Shown piece after piece: positions 8,803 through 17,627 of a DNA stretch of 59,900 nt. Source of the DNA: Agrococcus pavilionensis RW1 (GTDB lineage Bacteria > Actinomycetota > Actinomycetes > Actinomycetales > Microbacteriaceae). The position numbers and the translations under genes are program-made. The notes under the pieces were generated by a model. It saw nothing but the letters and a program-made list of their open reading frames with translations, did no database searches and was not told where the DNA came from. The stretch is taken from positions 1-59,900 of the forward strand of contig NZ_ASHR01000007.1 of the NCBI RefSeq assembly GCF_000400485.1, in the 5' to 3' direction. Position 1 is the stretch's first letter; every line of letters begins with the position of its first letter.

Positions 8803-10911
8803 TCAGGCTGAGGCGACCGGCGGGTTCGAGGCGTCCTCCTGCGTCTTGGCGACGTAGGTGAGCAGGTCGTACTGCGCGACGACCTCGTCGTCCTGGTTCG
8901 TGAGCACCGCATCCCATCGCACCTCGCCGTACGGGTCGGTCTCGCGCGGCGTGATCTGCTTCGCCGTGAGCGTCACGCGCAGCGAGTCGCCGGGGGAGAC
9001 GGGCGTCATGAAGCGCAGGTTGTCGAGGCCCGTGTTCGCGAGCACGGGGCCCGGCGCCGGCTCGACGAACAGGCCCGCCGCGAACGACAGCAGCAGGTAG
9101 CCGTGCGCGACCCGGCCGGGGAAGAACGGGTTCGCCTCGGCCGCCGCCTGGTCCATGTGCGCGTAGAACTTGTCGCCCGTGAACTCGGCGAAGTGCTCGA
9201 TGTCGTCGAGCGAGATCTCGCGCCGCTCCGAGACGACCTGGTCGCCGACCTTGAGCTCGGCGAGCGACTTCCGGAACGGATGCGGCGCCTCGGTCGAGGC
9301 CGGAGCCCCCTGGTGCCAGACGCCCGTGAGCGCCGTGAGCATCGTCGGCGAGCCCTGGATCGCGGTGCGCTGCATGTAGTGGAGCACCGAGCGGATGCCG
9401 CCGAGCTCCTCGCCGCCGCCCGCGCGGCCGGGACCGCCGTGCACGAGCATCGGCAGCGGCGAGCCGTGCCCGGTCGAGGCGCGCATGTCGTCGCGGTCGA
9501 GCAGCAGCACGCGGCCGTTGTGCGGCGCGATGCGGCGGGTGAGCTCTGCCACGAACACCGGGTCGTGCGAGGCGACGGAGGTGACGAGCGAGCCGCCGCC
9601 GCGCGCGACGATCTCGGCGGCCTGCTCGGGCGAGCTGTACTCGACGAGCGACGAGACCGGGCCGAACGCCTCGGTGTCGTGCAGCGCATCGGCCTCGGCG
9701 TCGCGGAACGCGAGCAGCGTCGGCGCGACGAACGCGCCGCCCTCGGCGAGGCCCATCGAGCCGTCGGCGAGGCGCACCTCGCCCGCGTCGCCGCCGACGA
9801 CGATCTGGCCGCCGCCCTCGCGCAGCTTCATGACCTGCCCGAGCACCTCGTCGCGCTGCTCGAGCGAGGCGAGCGGGCCCATCGTGACGCCCTCGGCGCG
9901 CGGGTCGCCGACGACCACCTTCGCGACGATCCGCTCGCGCACGGCCTCGGCCACCGCATCCGTCATGCCCGACGGCACGAGCGCGCGGCGGATCGCCGTG
10001 CACTTCTGGCCCGCCTTCGACGTCATCTCGCTCACGAGGCCGCGCACGAAGGCGTCGAACTCGGGGGTGCCGGGCTCGGCGTCGGGGCCGAGCACGGATG
10101 CGTTGATCGAGTCGGTCTCGACCGTGAAGCGCACGCCGCCCGTCTGCACGGCGTCGTGCAGCCGCAGGCTCGCGGCCGTCGCCGCCGAGCCGGTGAAGCT
10201 CACGGTGTCGCCGAGCCGGAGGTGGTCGAGCAGGTCGCGCGCCGAGCCCGAGACGAGCTGGATCGCGCCGGCGGGGAGGAGCCCCGACTCGACGAGGATC
10301 CGCACCATGTGCTCAGTGACGTAGCCGGTCGGGGTCGCGGGCTTGATGAGCGTCGGCATGCCGGCGAGGAACGCGGGCGCGAGCTTCTCGAGCGGCCCCC
10401 AGACGGGGAAGTTGAACGCGTTGATCTGCACCGCGACGCCCGGCAGGGTCGTGCAGATGTGGCGGGCGAGGAAGGAGCCGTCCTTCGAGAGCTGCTCGAC
10501 CGGGCCGTCGAGGTAGATCGTCGACTGCGGCATCTCGCGGCGGCCCTTCGACGAGTAGGTGAAGAGCACGCCGATGCCGCCGTCGATGTCGACCCAGGAG
10601 TCGTGCTTCGTCGCGCCCGTGCGGCTCGAGAGCTCGTAGAGCTCGCTCTTGCGCTCGGTGAGCGCGAGCGCCATCTGCTTGAGCAGGATCGCGCGCTCGT
10701 GGAACGTGAGCGGCGCGAGCGAGTGCTGGCCGACGGTGCGGGCGTGCTCGAGCGCGCCCGGTAGGTCGAGCCCGGTGGTCGAGACGCGCGCGACCTCCTC
10801 GCCGGTCGAGGCGTCGCGCACGACAGCGGCGCCCTCGTCGCTCGCGGGCTCCCACCAGGCGTCCTGCACGTAGCTCGGCAGCAGTCGGGTGCGGGTCATC
10901 GTGTCGGTCAT
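8803..10911 (-). CDS. paaZ: PaaZ, bifunctional oxepin-CoA hydrolase / semialdehyde dehydrogenase
   Basis: A 702-residue fusion. Residues about 1-520 are an aldehyde dehydrogenase domain with the nucleophile in KAGQKCTAI (near Cys 303) and VSFTGSAATA. The C-terminal 150 residues are a MaoC-like hot-dog hydratase domain with FTGDKFYAHMD and FFPGRVAHGYLL, the conserved Asp/His pair. The hydratase opens oxepin-CoA; the dehydrogenase oxidises the resulting semialdehyde. The ATG at 10911 has a GAGGAGAGGA ribosome site; a second ATG four codons in is possible. It follows paaH after a 126-base gap with two REP palindromes and is probably the last gene of the paaJ-F-H-Z unit. Confidence 0.96.
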   Translation of the reverse strand: MTDTMTRTRLLPSYVQDAWWEPASDEGAAVVRDASTGEEVARVSTTGLDLPGALEHARTVGQHSLAPLTFHERAILLKQMALALTERKSELYELSSRTGATKHDSWVDIDGGIGVLFTYSSKGRREMPQSTIYLDGPVEQLSKDGSFLARHICTTLPGVAVQINAFNFPVWGPLEKLAPAFLAGMPTLIKPATPTGYVTEHMVRILVESGLLPAGAIQLVSGSARDLLDHLRLGDTVSFTGSAATAASLRLHDAVQTGGVRFTVETDSINASVLGPDAEPGTPEFDAFVRGLVSEMTSKAGQKCTAIRRALVPSGMTDAVAEAVRERIVAKVVVGDPRAEGVTMGPLASLEQRDEVLGQVMKLREGGGQIVVGGDAGEVRLADGSMGLAEGGAFVAPTLLAFRDAEADALHDTEAFGPVSSLVEYSSPEQAAEIVARGGGSLVTSVASHDPVFVAELTRRIAPHNGRVLLLDRDDMRASTGHGSPLPMLVHGGPGRAGGGEELGGIRSVLHYMQRTAIQGSPTMLTALTGVWHQGAPASTEAPHPFRKSLAELKVGDQVVSERREISLDDIEHFAEFTGDKFYAHMDQAAAEANPFFPGRVAHGYLLLSFAAGLFVEPAPGPVLANTGLDNLRFMTPVSPGDSLRVTLTAKQITPRETDPYGEVRWDAVLTNQDDEVVAQYDLLTYVAKTQEDASNPPVASA

Positions 10912-10933
10912 CGTCGATCCTCTCCTCCCCGTT

Positions 10934-11037
10934 CGTCGAGTAGGCCGGAAGGGCCGCATCGAGACGGAGTGCAGTGTGTTCGGTTGTCGCGGGTGGTCTC
11001 GATGCGCCGCTTGCGGCGGCTGCTCGACCAGCGGGGG
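10934..11037. repeat. Two REP-like palindromes between paaH and paaZ
   Basis: Units at about 10934-10967 (CGTCGAGTAGGCCGG ... CGCATCGAGACG) and 10992-11037 (GGTGGTCTCGATGCGCC ... GCTGCTCGACCAGCGGG). They are two of the pattern found throughout the paa cluster and the last complete ones in the window. Confidence 0.8.
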
Positions 11038-11955
11038 TCAGGTCCAGTCGTAGAAGCCGCGGCCGCTCTTCTTGCCGAGCCGGCCCTCGGCGACCATGTC
11101 GCGCAGCAGCTGCGGCGGCGCGAAGCGCTCGCCGAGCTCGCGGTGCAGCTGCTCGGCGATGCCGAGGCGCACGTCGAGCCCGACGATGTCGGTCGTGCGC
11201 AGCGGCCCCACGGGGTGCTTGTAGCCGAGCTCCATCGCGAGGTCGATGTCGCCCGGGCTCGCGACGCCCTCCTCGACCATGCGGATCGCCTCGAGCCCGA
11301 TCGCGACGCCGAGCCGGCTCGACGCGAAGCCCGGCGCGTCGTGCACCGTCACGGGCGTCTTCCCGATCGCCTCGACCCACGCGCGGGCGTCGTTCGCGAG
11401 CGCCGGGTCGGTGCGCTCGCCGAGCACGATCTCGACGAGGGCGGACGCAGGCACCGGGTTGAAGAAGTGGAGCCCGAGGAACCGCTCGGGGCGCGACAGC
11501 GCCGCCGCGAGGCGGTCGATCGAGATCGACGACGTGTTGCTCGCGAGCGAGGCGCTAGGCGACAGGACCGCCTCGACGCGCGCGAGCGCATCCGCCTTCA
11601 GTGCCTCGTCCTCGGGCACCGCCTCGATCACGAGGTCGCAGTCGACGAACGCGCTCGCCTCGACCGCGACGCGCAAGCGCCCCTCGAGCTCGTCGAGCGG
11701 CTCTGCCCAGCCGCGCTCGACGCTCTTGCGGAGGCTCTGGGCGACGCGGTCCTGGGCGGCGCTCGCGGCGGCGGGGTCGCGCTCGACGACGATGACGTCG
11801 CTGCCCGCGAGCACGAAGGCGTGCGCGATGCCCGCGCCCATGCGCCCGCCGCCGAGCACGCCGACGCGCTCGGGGGCGCCCGCGCCCACCTGCGCGTCGG
11901 TGTCGTCGGGCCCCGGTCGCCCGTCAGGGGCGACGGCCTCGGTCACATCGGTCAT
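11038..11955 (-). CDS. paaH: 3-hydroxyacyl-CoA dehydrogenase PaaH
   Basis: A 305-residue NAD-dependent dehydrogenase. After a variable N-terminus of about 30 residues comes the Rossmann motif RVGVLGGGRMGAGIAHAF. The catalytic region follows with SNTSSISI, FLGLHFFNPVPA (catalytic His) and GKTPVTVHDAPGF, and the C-terminal domain has KHPVGPLRTTDIVGLD and GKKSGRGFYDW. It oxidises 3-hydroxyadipyl-CoA. The ATG at 11955 overlaps the paaF stop (ATGA). Gene order paaJ-paaF-paaH-paaZ supports the assignment. Confidence 0.92.
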   Translation of the reverse strand: MTDVTEAVAPDGRPGPDDTDAQVGAGAPERVGVLGGGRMGAGIAHAFVLAGSDVIVVERDPAAASAAQDRVAQSLRKSVERGWAEPLDELEGRLRVAVEASAFVDCDLVIEAVPEDEALKADALARVEAVLSPSASLASNTSSISIDRLAAALSRPERFLGLHFFNPVPASALVEIVLGERTDPALANDARAWVEAIGKTPVTVHDAPGFASSRLGVAIGLEAIRMVEEGVASPGDIDLAMELGYKHPVGPLRTTDIVGLDVRLGIAEQLHRELGERFAPPQLLRDMVAEGRLGKKSGRGFYDWT

Positions 11956-12713
11956 CGGGACTCCTCCGTCGCTCGCCTCGCGCCGCGGCGCTCGAGGAAC
12001 TCGGTCATGCGCCGCTGCTTCTCGGGGCTCTCGAAGAGCACCGCCTGCTCGGCGAGCTCGATCTCGGGGTGCGCGCTCGCGGGCGCGAGCAGGGCGCGCT
12101 TCGTCGCCTGCGTCGCGGCCGGGTCGAGCGTCGCGATGCGATCGGCGATCGTCGCGGCGTGCTCGAGCGCCGCGTGCGACTCGACGATGGTGCTCACGAG
12201 CCCTGCGGCGAGCGCCTCGTCGGCGCCGAGGATGCGGCCGGTGAGCAGCATCTCGCTCGCGAGCGCGTCGCCCACGATCTCCTTGAGCCGCCAGGTCGCG
12301 CCCGCCGCGGCGATGATGCCGAGGCCGGTCTCGGGGTTGCCGATCTTGAGGCTCGGGGTGCCGATGCGGATGTCGGCGGCGTAGGCCAGCTCGGCGCCGC
12401 CGCCGAGCGCGTAGCCGTCGAGCACGGCGATGACCGGCATCGGCAGGGCCCGGATGCGCTGGAAGCAGCGGGTGTTGATGCCCTTGAGGGCGTCGGTCGC
12501 GCGCCGCTCGCGCAGCTGCGCGATGTCGGCGCCCGCCGCGAACGTGCCGCCGGAGCCGGCGATGACGAGCGTGCGGCGCTCGACCTCGAGCCGCGCGCAC
12601 AGCGCGTGGAGGACATCCACGAGGTCCTGGTCGATCGCGTTGCGCTTCTCGGGCCGGTCGAGGGTCGCGAGCACGAAGGCGCCGCGGTCCTCGACGCGCA
12701 GCGACTCGCTCAT
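11952..12713 (-). CDS. paaF: Enoyl-CoA hydratase PaaF (2,3-dehydroadipyl-CoA hydratase)
   Basis: A 253-residue crotonase-family protein with both catalytic glutamates in place: one in GYALGGGAELAYAADI and one in GNPETGLGIIAAAGATWRL. The oxyanion-hole segment is SGGTFAAGADIAQL. Having both glutamates marks it as a true hydratase, in contrast with the aspartate-bearing paaG at the window start. The ATG at 12713 follows GAGGGGGTG. It overlaps paaH by four bases. A 69-base palindrome separates it from paaJ. Confidence 0.9.
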   Translation of the reverse strand: MSESLRVEDRGAFVLATLDRPEKRNAIDQDLVDVLHALCARLEVERRTLVIAGSGGTFAAGADIAQLRERRATDALKGINTRCFQRIRALPMPVIAVLDGYALGGGAELAYAADIRIGTPSLKIGNPETGLGIIAAAGATWRLKEIVGDALASEMLLTGRILGADEALAAGLVSTIVESHAALEHAATIADRIATLDPAATQATKRALLAPASAHPEIELAEQAVLFESPEKQRRMTEFLERRGARRATEESR

Positions 12714-12736
12714 CGCCGCACCCCCTCGACCGAGGG

Positions 12737-12805
12737 ATCTTCAACCGGATAGCCGGTGGGGCGCGACGCATATCGGCTCGCCCAACCGGCTGCCCGGTTG
12801 AAGAT
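12737..12805. repeat. Long imperfect palindrome between paaJ and paaF
   Basis: Two 25-base arms (12737-12761 and 12781-12805), reverse-complementary at about 22 positions, flank a 19-base centre. Arms begin and end with ATCTTCAACCGG / CCGGTTGAAGAT. The sequence differs from the REP-like palindromes elsewhere. It lies within an apparent operon, so it may act as an attenuator or mRNA stabiliser, or be a small non-coding repeat. Confidence 0.8.
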
Positions 12806-12825
12806 GGCTCGAGTCGCGGCGCCGC

Positions 12826-14010
<1,185 letters not shown>

Positions 14011-14058
14011 TGGGGGCTCCTGACTCCGTCGTCGTGACACCGGATGCGGTCGTGAATT

Positions 14059-14080
14059 AGTGACCGATCGTTCAGGAATA
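14059..14080. promoter_or_regulatory. Second PaaR/TetR-type operator, upstream of paaJ
   Basis: AGTGACCGATCGTTCAGGAA shares the string GAATTAGTGACCGA-x-CGTTCAG, except one base, with the site upstream of paaA. It lies between paaJ and a divergent or independent region, so the paaJ-F-H-Z unit is probably controlled by the same repressor. The right half is less well conserved than in the paaA/paaI site. Confidence 0.65.
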
Positions 14081-14124
14081 CCTTACGGGGCGGCTCGAGG
14101 CCCCGCAACATGCGTGCGGTCGCG

Positions 14125-14274
14125 TCAGTGGCGCCGCGTGCGGCGCACGAGCTCGCCGGCGCCCCACGCCGTCACGATGACGGCGCCGCCGACCGCGAGG
14201 ATCGTGGCGGCGGCGATCGCGAGGGCGGCGAGCGCGAGGTCGGCGGCGACGAACAGCAGGTCGAAGATCTCCAT
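14125..14274 (-). CDS. Small predicted membrane protein (49 residues)
   Basis: A short reading frame beginning MEIFDLLFVAADLALAAL and ending GAGELVRRTRRH. It has two hydrophobic stretches rich in Ala, Val, Ile and Leu with a basic C-terminus, so it probably spans or inserts into the membrane. Family unknown. It lies on the same strand as paaJ, just upstream of the paaJ operator. The ATG at 14274 lacks a strong ribosome site, and Ala-rich frames arise easily in DNA of this composition, so the call is tentative. Confidence 0.5.
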   Translation of the reverse strand: MEIFDLLFVAADLALAALAIAAATILAVGGAVIVTAWGAGELVRRTRRH

Positions 14275-14385
14275 GCTCCGACGGTAGGAATCGGCGCGCA
14301 TCCGCCGCGTCCGCCCGAGGTCGACGGATCGTCATCCCTCGGGATGATCCGCCGCGCCGCGGCATCGGCGTGCCACAGTGGGACC

Positions 14386-14904
14386 ATGCCGATCGAGCCC
14401 GACACGAAGGACTGGACCTGGGTGCTGCGCGAGCGGTGCCCCGAGTGCGGCTTCGACCCCGCGCTCGCCGAGCGCGGCGAGCTCGGCCCGCGCATCCGCG
14501 ACGCCGCGGCCGCGATGCACGCGCGGCTGCACGGCGACGCGGTGACCGAGCGGCCCGACGACTCGACGTGGTCGCCGCTCGAGTACGCGGCGCACGTGCG
14601 CGACGTCTGCACGGTGATGCGCTCGCGGCTCGACCAGATGCTCACCGAGGACGGCCCGGAGTTCGCGAACTGGGACCAGGATCAGGCCGCGATCGACGGC
14701 GACTACGCGAGCCAGGAGCCCGAGCACGTCGCGGTCGAGCTCGACCTGGCGGCAGCGGAGCTCGCGAACGCGGCGGATGCGGTGCCCTCCGACGCGTGGG
14801 ACCGCGCCGGCACGCGCTCCAACGGCTCGTCGTTCACGGTCGAGACGCTGCTCGTGTACGCCCTGCACGATCTCGAGCACCACGTGCAGGACGTGCAGCG
14901 CTGA
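14386..14904 (+). CDS. DinB-superfamily protein
   Basis: A 172-residue protein of the DinB/YfiT four-helix-bundle type. It begins with a short CPECGFDP segment, followed by TWSPLEYAAHVRDVC with a metal-ligand-type His, and ends with ALHDLEHHVQDVQ, giving the second His pair. Members are metal-binding; some are thiol-dependent enzymes such as mycothiol or bacillithiol transferases. Substrate unknown. The gene is monocistronic or coupled to the next small membrane gene, whose start overlaps its stop. Confidence 0.75.
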   Translation: MPIEPDTKDWTWVLRERCPECGFDPALAERGELGPRIRDAAAAMHARLHGDAVTERPDDSTWSPLEYAAHVRDVCTVMRSRLDQMLTEDGPEFANWDQDQAAIDGDYASQEPEHVAVELDLAAAELANAADAVPSDAWDRAGTRSNGSSFTVETLLVYALHDLEHHVQDVQR

Positions 14905-15164
14905 GCGAGGAGCATCCGGGGCACGACGCCTCTGGCGAGAGCGCGCTCGCGCTCGGCATCATCGCGCTCGCATGCCTCGCGCTGCCGATGGTGGGCGACC
15001 TCGTGTCGCTCATCGTGGCGCTCGCGGCGGTCGGCGTCGGCCTCGTCGGCATCCGGCGGCACGCGCGCGGACGCGCGAAGCACGTCTGGCCGGCGCTGCT
15101 CGGCACGATCGCCGGCGGCCTCGTCGCGCTCGTCGCGGCGGTGCTCCTCATCGCGTCGCTCTGA
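14901..15164 (+). CDS. Small DUF4190-like membrane protein
   Basis: An 87-residue frame with three hydrophobic stretches: ALALGIIALACLALPMVGDL, VSLIVALAAVGVGLVGI with RRHARGR, and a C-terminal LLGTIAGGLVALVAAVLLIA. The pattern resembles DUF4190 proteins. No ATG or GTG occurs near the beginning. CTG at 14901, overlapping the DinB-like stop and followed by AGCGAGGAG, is one possible start; an internal ATG near 14985 would remove the first segment. Function unknown. Confidence 0.5.
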   Translation: MSEEHPGHDASGESALALGIIALACLALPMVGDLVSLIVALAAVGVGLVGIRRHARGRAKHVWPALLGTIAGGLVALVAAVLLIASL

Positions 15165-15180
15165 CCCTGCGACGAGGGCG

Positions 15181-16338
15181 TCAGCCCCGGAAGGCGCTGA
15201 TCCCCGTGAGCGCATGCCCGATCACGAGCGTGTGCACCTCGTCGGTGCCCTCGTACGTGCGCACGCTCTCGAGGTTCGCGGCGTGCCGCATCGGCGAGTG
15301 CTCGAGCGAGACACCGTTGCCGCCGAGCAGCGCCCGCGCCTCCCGCGCGACATCGATCGCCGCCCGCACCGAGGCGAGCTTCCCCATCGAGATCTCGTGC
15401 GGGCGCAGGAGGCCGGCCTCCTTGCGCCGGCCGAGGTGCAGCGCGAGCAGCTGCGCCTGCTGCAGCGAGAGCGCCATCTCGGCGAGCCGCGCCTGCGTCA
15501 GCTGCATCGCCGCGAGCGGCTTGCCGAACACCTCGCGCTCGGCCGCATAGGCGAGCGCCTGCTCGAGCGCATCGCGTCCCGCGCCGAGCGCGCCCCACGC
15601 GATGCCGAACCGCGCCTCGTTCAAGCACTCGAACGGCGCCCGCAGCCCGCGCGCCTCCGGGAGCCGCATCGACTCCGGCACGCGCACGCCCTCGAGCGCG
15701 ATGTCGCACTGGATCGACGCGCGCATCGACAGCTTCGGCTCGATGGCGGTCGCGGTGAAGCCGGGGGAGTCCGTCTCGACGAGGAAGCCGCGCACGCCCT
15801 CCTCCGTCCGCGCCCAGATCACCGCGACGTCGGCGATCGAGGCGAGCCCGATCCACCGCTTCGCGCCGTCGATGACCCAGTCGTCGCCGTCGCGCCTCGC
15901 GAACGTGCGCATCGCGCCCGGGTCGCTCCCCGCATCCGGCTCGGTGAGGCCGAAGCAGCCGATCGCCTCACCGCGCGCCATGCGCGGCAGCCACGCCTCG
16001 CGCTGCGCCTCGGAGCCGTGCTTCGCGATCGCCGACATCGCGAGCGAGCCCTGCACCGAGACGAACGTGCGGATGCCGCTGTCGCCCGCCTCGAGCTCCT
16101 GCATCGCGATGCCGTACTCGACGGCGCCGCGGCCCGCGCAGCCGTAGCCGGTCAGGTGCATGCCGAGCAGGCCCGCCTCGCCGAGCACCGGCACGAGCTC
16201 GCGCGGGAAGACGGCCCGCTCGAACCACTCGGCGATGTGGGGGCGGATCTCGCGATCGACGAGGGCCCGCACCCGCGCGCGCGTCGCGCGCTCCTCGTCG
16301 CTGAGCAGCGACTCGATGTCGAGCAGGTCGGTCGTCAT
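15181..16338 (-). CDS. Acyl-CoA dehydrogenase, glutaryl-CoA dehydrogenase type
   Basis: A 385-residue FAD acyl-CoA dehydrogenase. GCDH-like features are TFVSVQGSLAMSAIAKHGSE, GCFGLTEPDAGSDPGAM, DGAKRWIGLASIADVAVIWA and the catalytic glutamate in VRTYEGTDEVHTLVIG (near residue 361). The YEGT context and VQGSLAM segment favour glutaryl-CoA dehydrogenase over short-chain enzymes. It overlaps the upstream CoA-transferase gene by four bases (ATGA), a pairing consistent with activation and oxidation of a dicarboxylate such as glutarate. Substrate is inference. Confidence 0.82.
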   Translation of the reverse strand: MTTDLLDIESLLSDEERATRARVRALVDREIRPHIAEWFERAVFPRELVPVLGEAGLLGMHLTGYGCAGRGAVEYGIAMQELEAGDSGIRTFVSVQGSLAMSAIAKHGSEAQREAWLPRMARGEAIGCFGLTEPDAGSDPGAMRTFARRDGDDWVIDGAKRWIGLASIADVAVIWARTEEGVRGFLVETDSPGFTATAIEPKLSMRASIQCDIALEGVRVPESMRLPEARGLRAPFECLNEARFGIAWGALGAGRDALEQALAYAAEREVFGKPLAAMQLTQARLAEMALSLQQAQLLALHLGRRKEAGLLRPHEISMGKLASVRAAIDVAREARALLGGNGVSLEHSPMRHAANLESVRTYEGTDEVHTLVIGHALTGISAFRG

Positions 16339-17585
16339 GGGGCTCCTTCGTCGGTCGCGGGGCGCGAGAGCCAGGCTCGCACGGTTGCGTCGTGCTCGCC
16401 GAGCAGGGGCGGCGCGGTCGTCGCGGTGCGGGCGACGCCGTCGATGCGGATCGGCGAGGCGAGCTGGCGGCCGACACCCGCGGCGCCGCGCACCTCGCGG
16501 ATCGGGTCGAGGCCGACCGCCGTGGCGAGCTCGAGGCCCTCGCCGATCGTGCGGACGCGGCTCGCGACGAGGCCGGCGTCGAGCAGCCGCTGCTCCCACT
16601 CGAGTGCCCCGTCGGCGGCGAGCGCCGCCTCGAGCAGCGGCACGAGCGCCTCGCGATGCGCGACGCGCCGCGCGTTCGTGGCGAAGCGCGCGTCGTCGGC
16701 CAGCCCGGGCGCGCCCAGCAGCGCCGCGAACGCGCGGAACTGCGCGTCGGTGCCGATCGCGACCGCGAGCGGCCCGTCGGCGGTCTCGAGCAGCTGATAG
16801 GGCACGATCGACGGATGCGCGCTGCCGGCCCGGCGGGGCTCGACCGGCCGCGCGCGCGGCTCGGCGGGCGTCGCCTCGGCGTCGCTCGACTCCGGCGCGA
16901 TCGGCCCGAGCACCGATTGCAGCTGGTTGACGAGCGCCGCCTGGATGCTCGAGAGCAGCGCGACCTCGACGAGCCCGCCGCGGCCGGTGCGCTCGCGGCG
17001 GAGGAGCGCCGCGAGGATGCCCGCGAGCGCGTCCTTCGCGGTGAGCACGTCGACGAGCGCGACGCCCGCCTTCGTCGGCGGCCCGTCGGCATCGCCGGTG
17101 ATGTGCATGAGCCCGCTCGCCGCCTGCAGCACGAAGTCGTAGCCGGCGCGCTCGGCGCCGCCCGGCTGGGCGCCGTAGCCGGTGATCGAGCACCACACGA
17201 GCCGCGGGTGCTCGGCGAGCAGCGCGTCGCGATCGAGGCCGAGGCGGGCGGCGGCGCCCGGGCGGAAGTTCTCGATCACGACGTCGGCGCGCGCGACGAG
17301 CTCGCGCGCGAGAGCGGCATCGCCCGGGTCGGCGAGGTCGAGGGCGACCGACTCCTTGCCGCGGTTCGCGCTGTCGAAGTAGGTCGATCCGGTCGCGGAG
17401 GCGGGCGGGGACCACGCGCGCGTGCCGTCGCCGCTGCCCGGCTGCTCGACCTTGATGACGCGCGCGCCGAGGTCGGCGAGCGTCGCGCCGACGAGCGGGC
17501 CGGCGAGCACGCGCGAGAGGTCGGCGACGACGATGCCGGCGAGCGGCGCGTCGTCGGCGGGCTGATCGAGCATGCTCCTCAGCAT
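16335..17585 (-). CDS. CaiB/BaiF family III CoA-transferase
   Basis: A 416-residue family III CoA-transferase: VVADLSRVLAGPLVGATLADLGARVIKVE at the N-terminus, NRGKESVALDL, NFRPGAAARLGLD, and GYDFVLQAASGLM with the catalytic aspartate near residue 148. It moves CoA between carboxylic acids. The overlap with a GCDH-like gene suggests a succinyl-CoA:glutarate-type role. The start is uncertain: ATG at 17585 lacks a ribosome site, while ATG at 17573 has AGGAG only one base away. Confidence 0.85.
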   Translation of the reverse strand: MLRSMLDQPADDAPLAGIVVADLSRVLAGPLVGATLADLGARVIKVEQPGSGDGTRAWSPPASATGSTYFDSANRGKESVALDLADPGDAALARELVARADVVIENFRPGAAARLGLDRDALLAEHPRLVWCSITGYGAQPGGAERAGYDFVLQAASGLMHITGDADGPPTKAGVALVDVLTAKDALAGILAALLRRERTGRGGLVEVALLSSIQAALVNQLQSVLGPIAPESSDAEATPAEPRARPVEPRRAGSAHPSIVPYQLLETADGPLAVAIGTDAQFRAFAALLGAPGLADDARFATNARRVAHREALVPLLEAALAADGALEWEQRLLDAGLVASRVRTIGEGLELATAVGLDPIREVRGAAGVGRQLASPIRIDGVARTATTAPPLLGEHDATVRAWLSRPATDEGAP

Positions 17586-17627
17586 GCCGGATGCGACGAG
17601 CCCCGATGACTCGGCCAGCGGGTGCCG

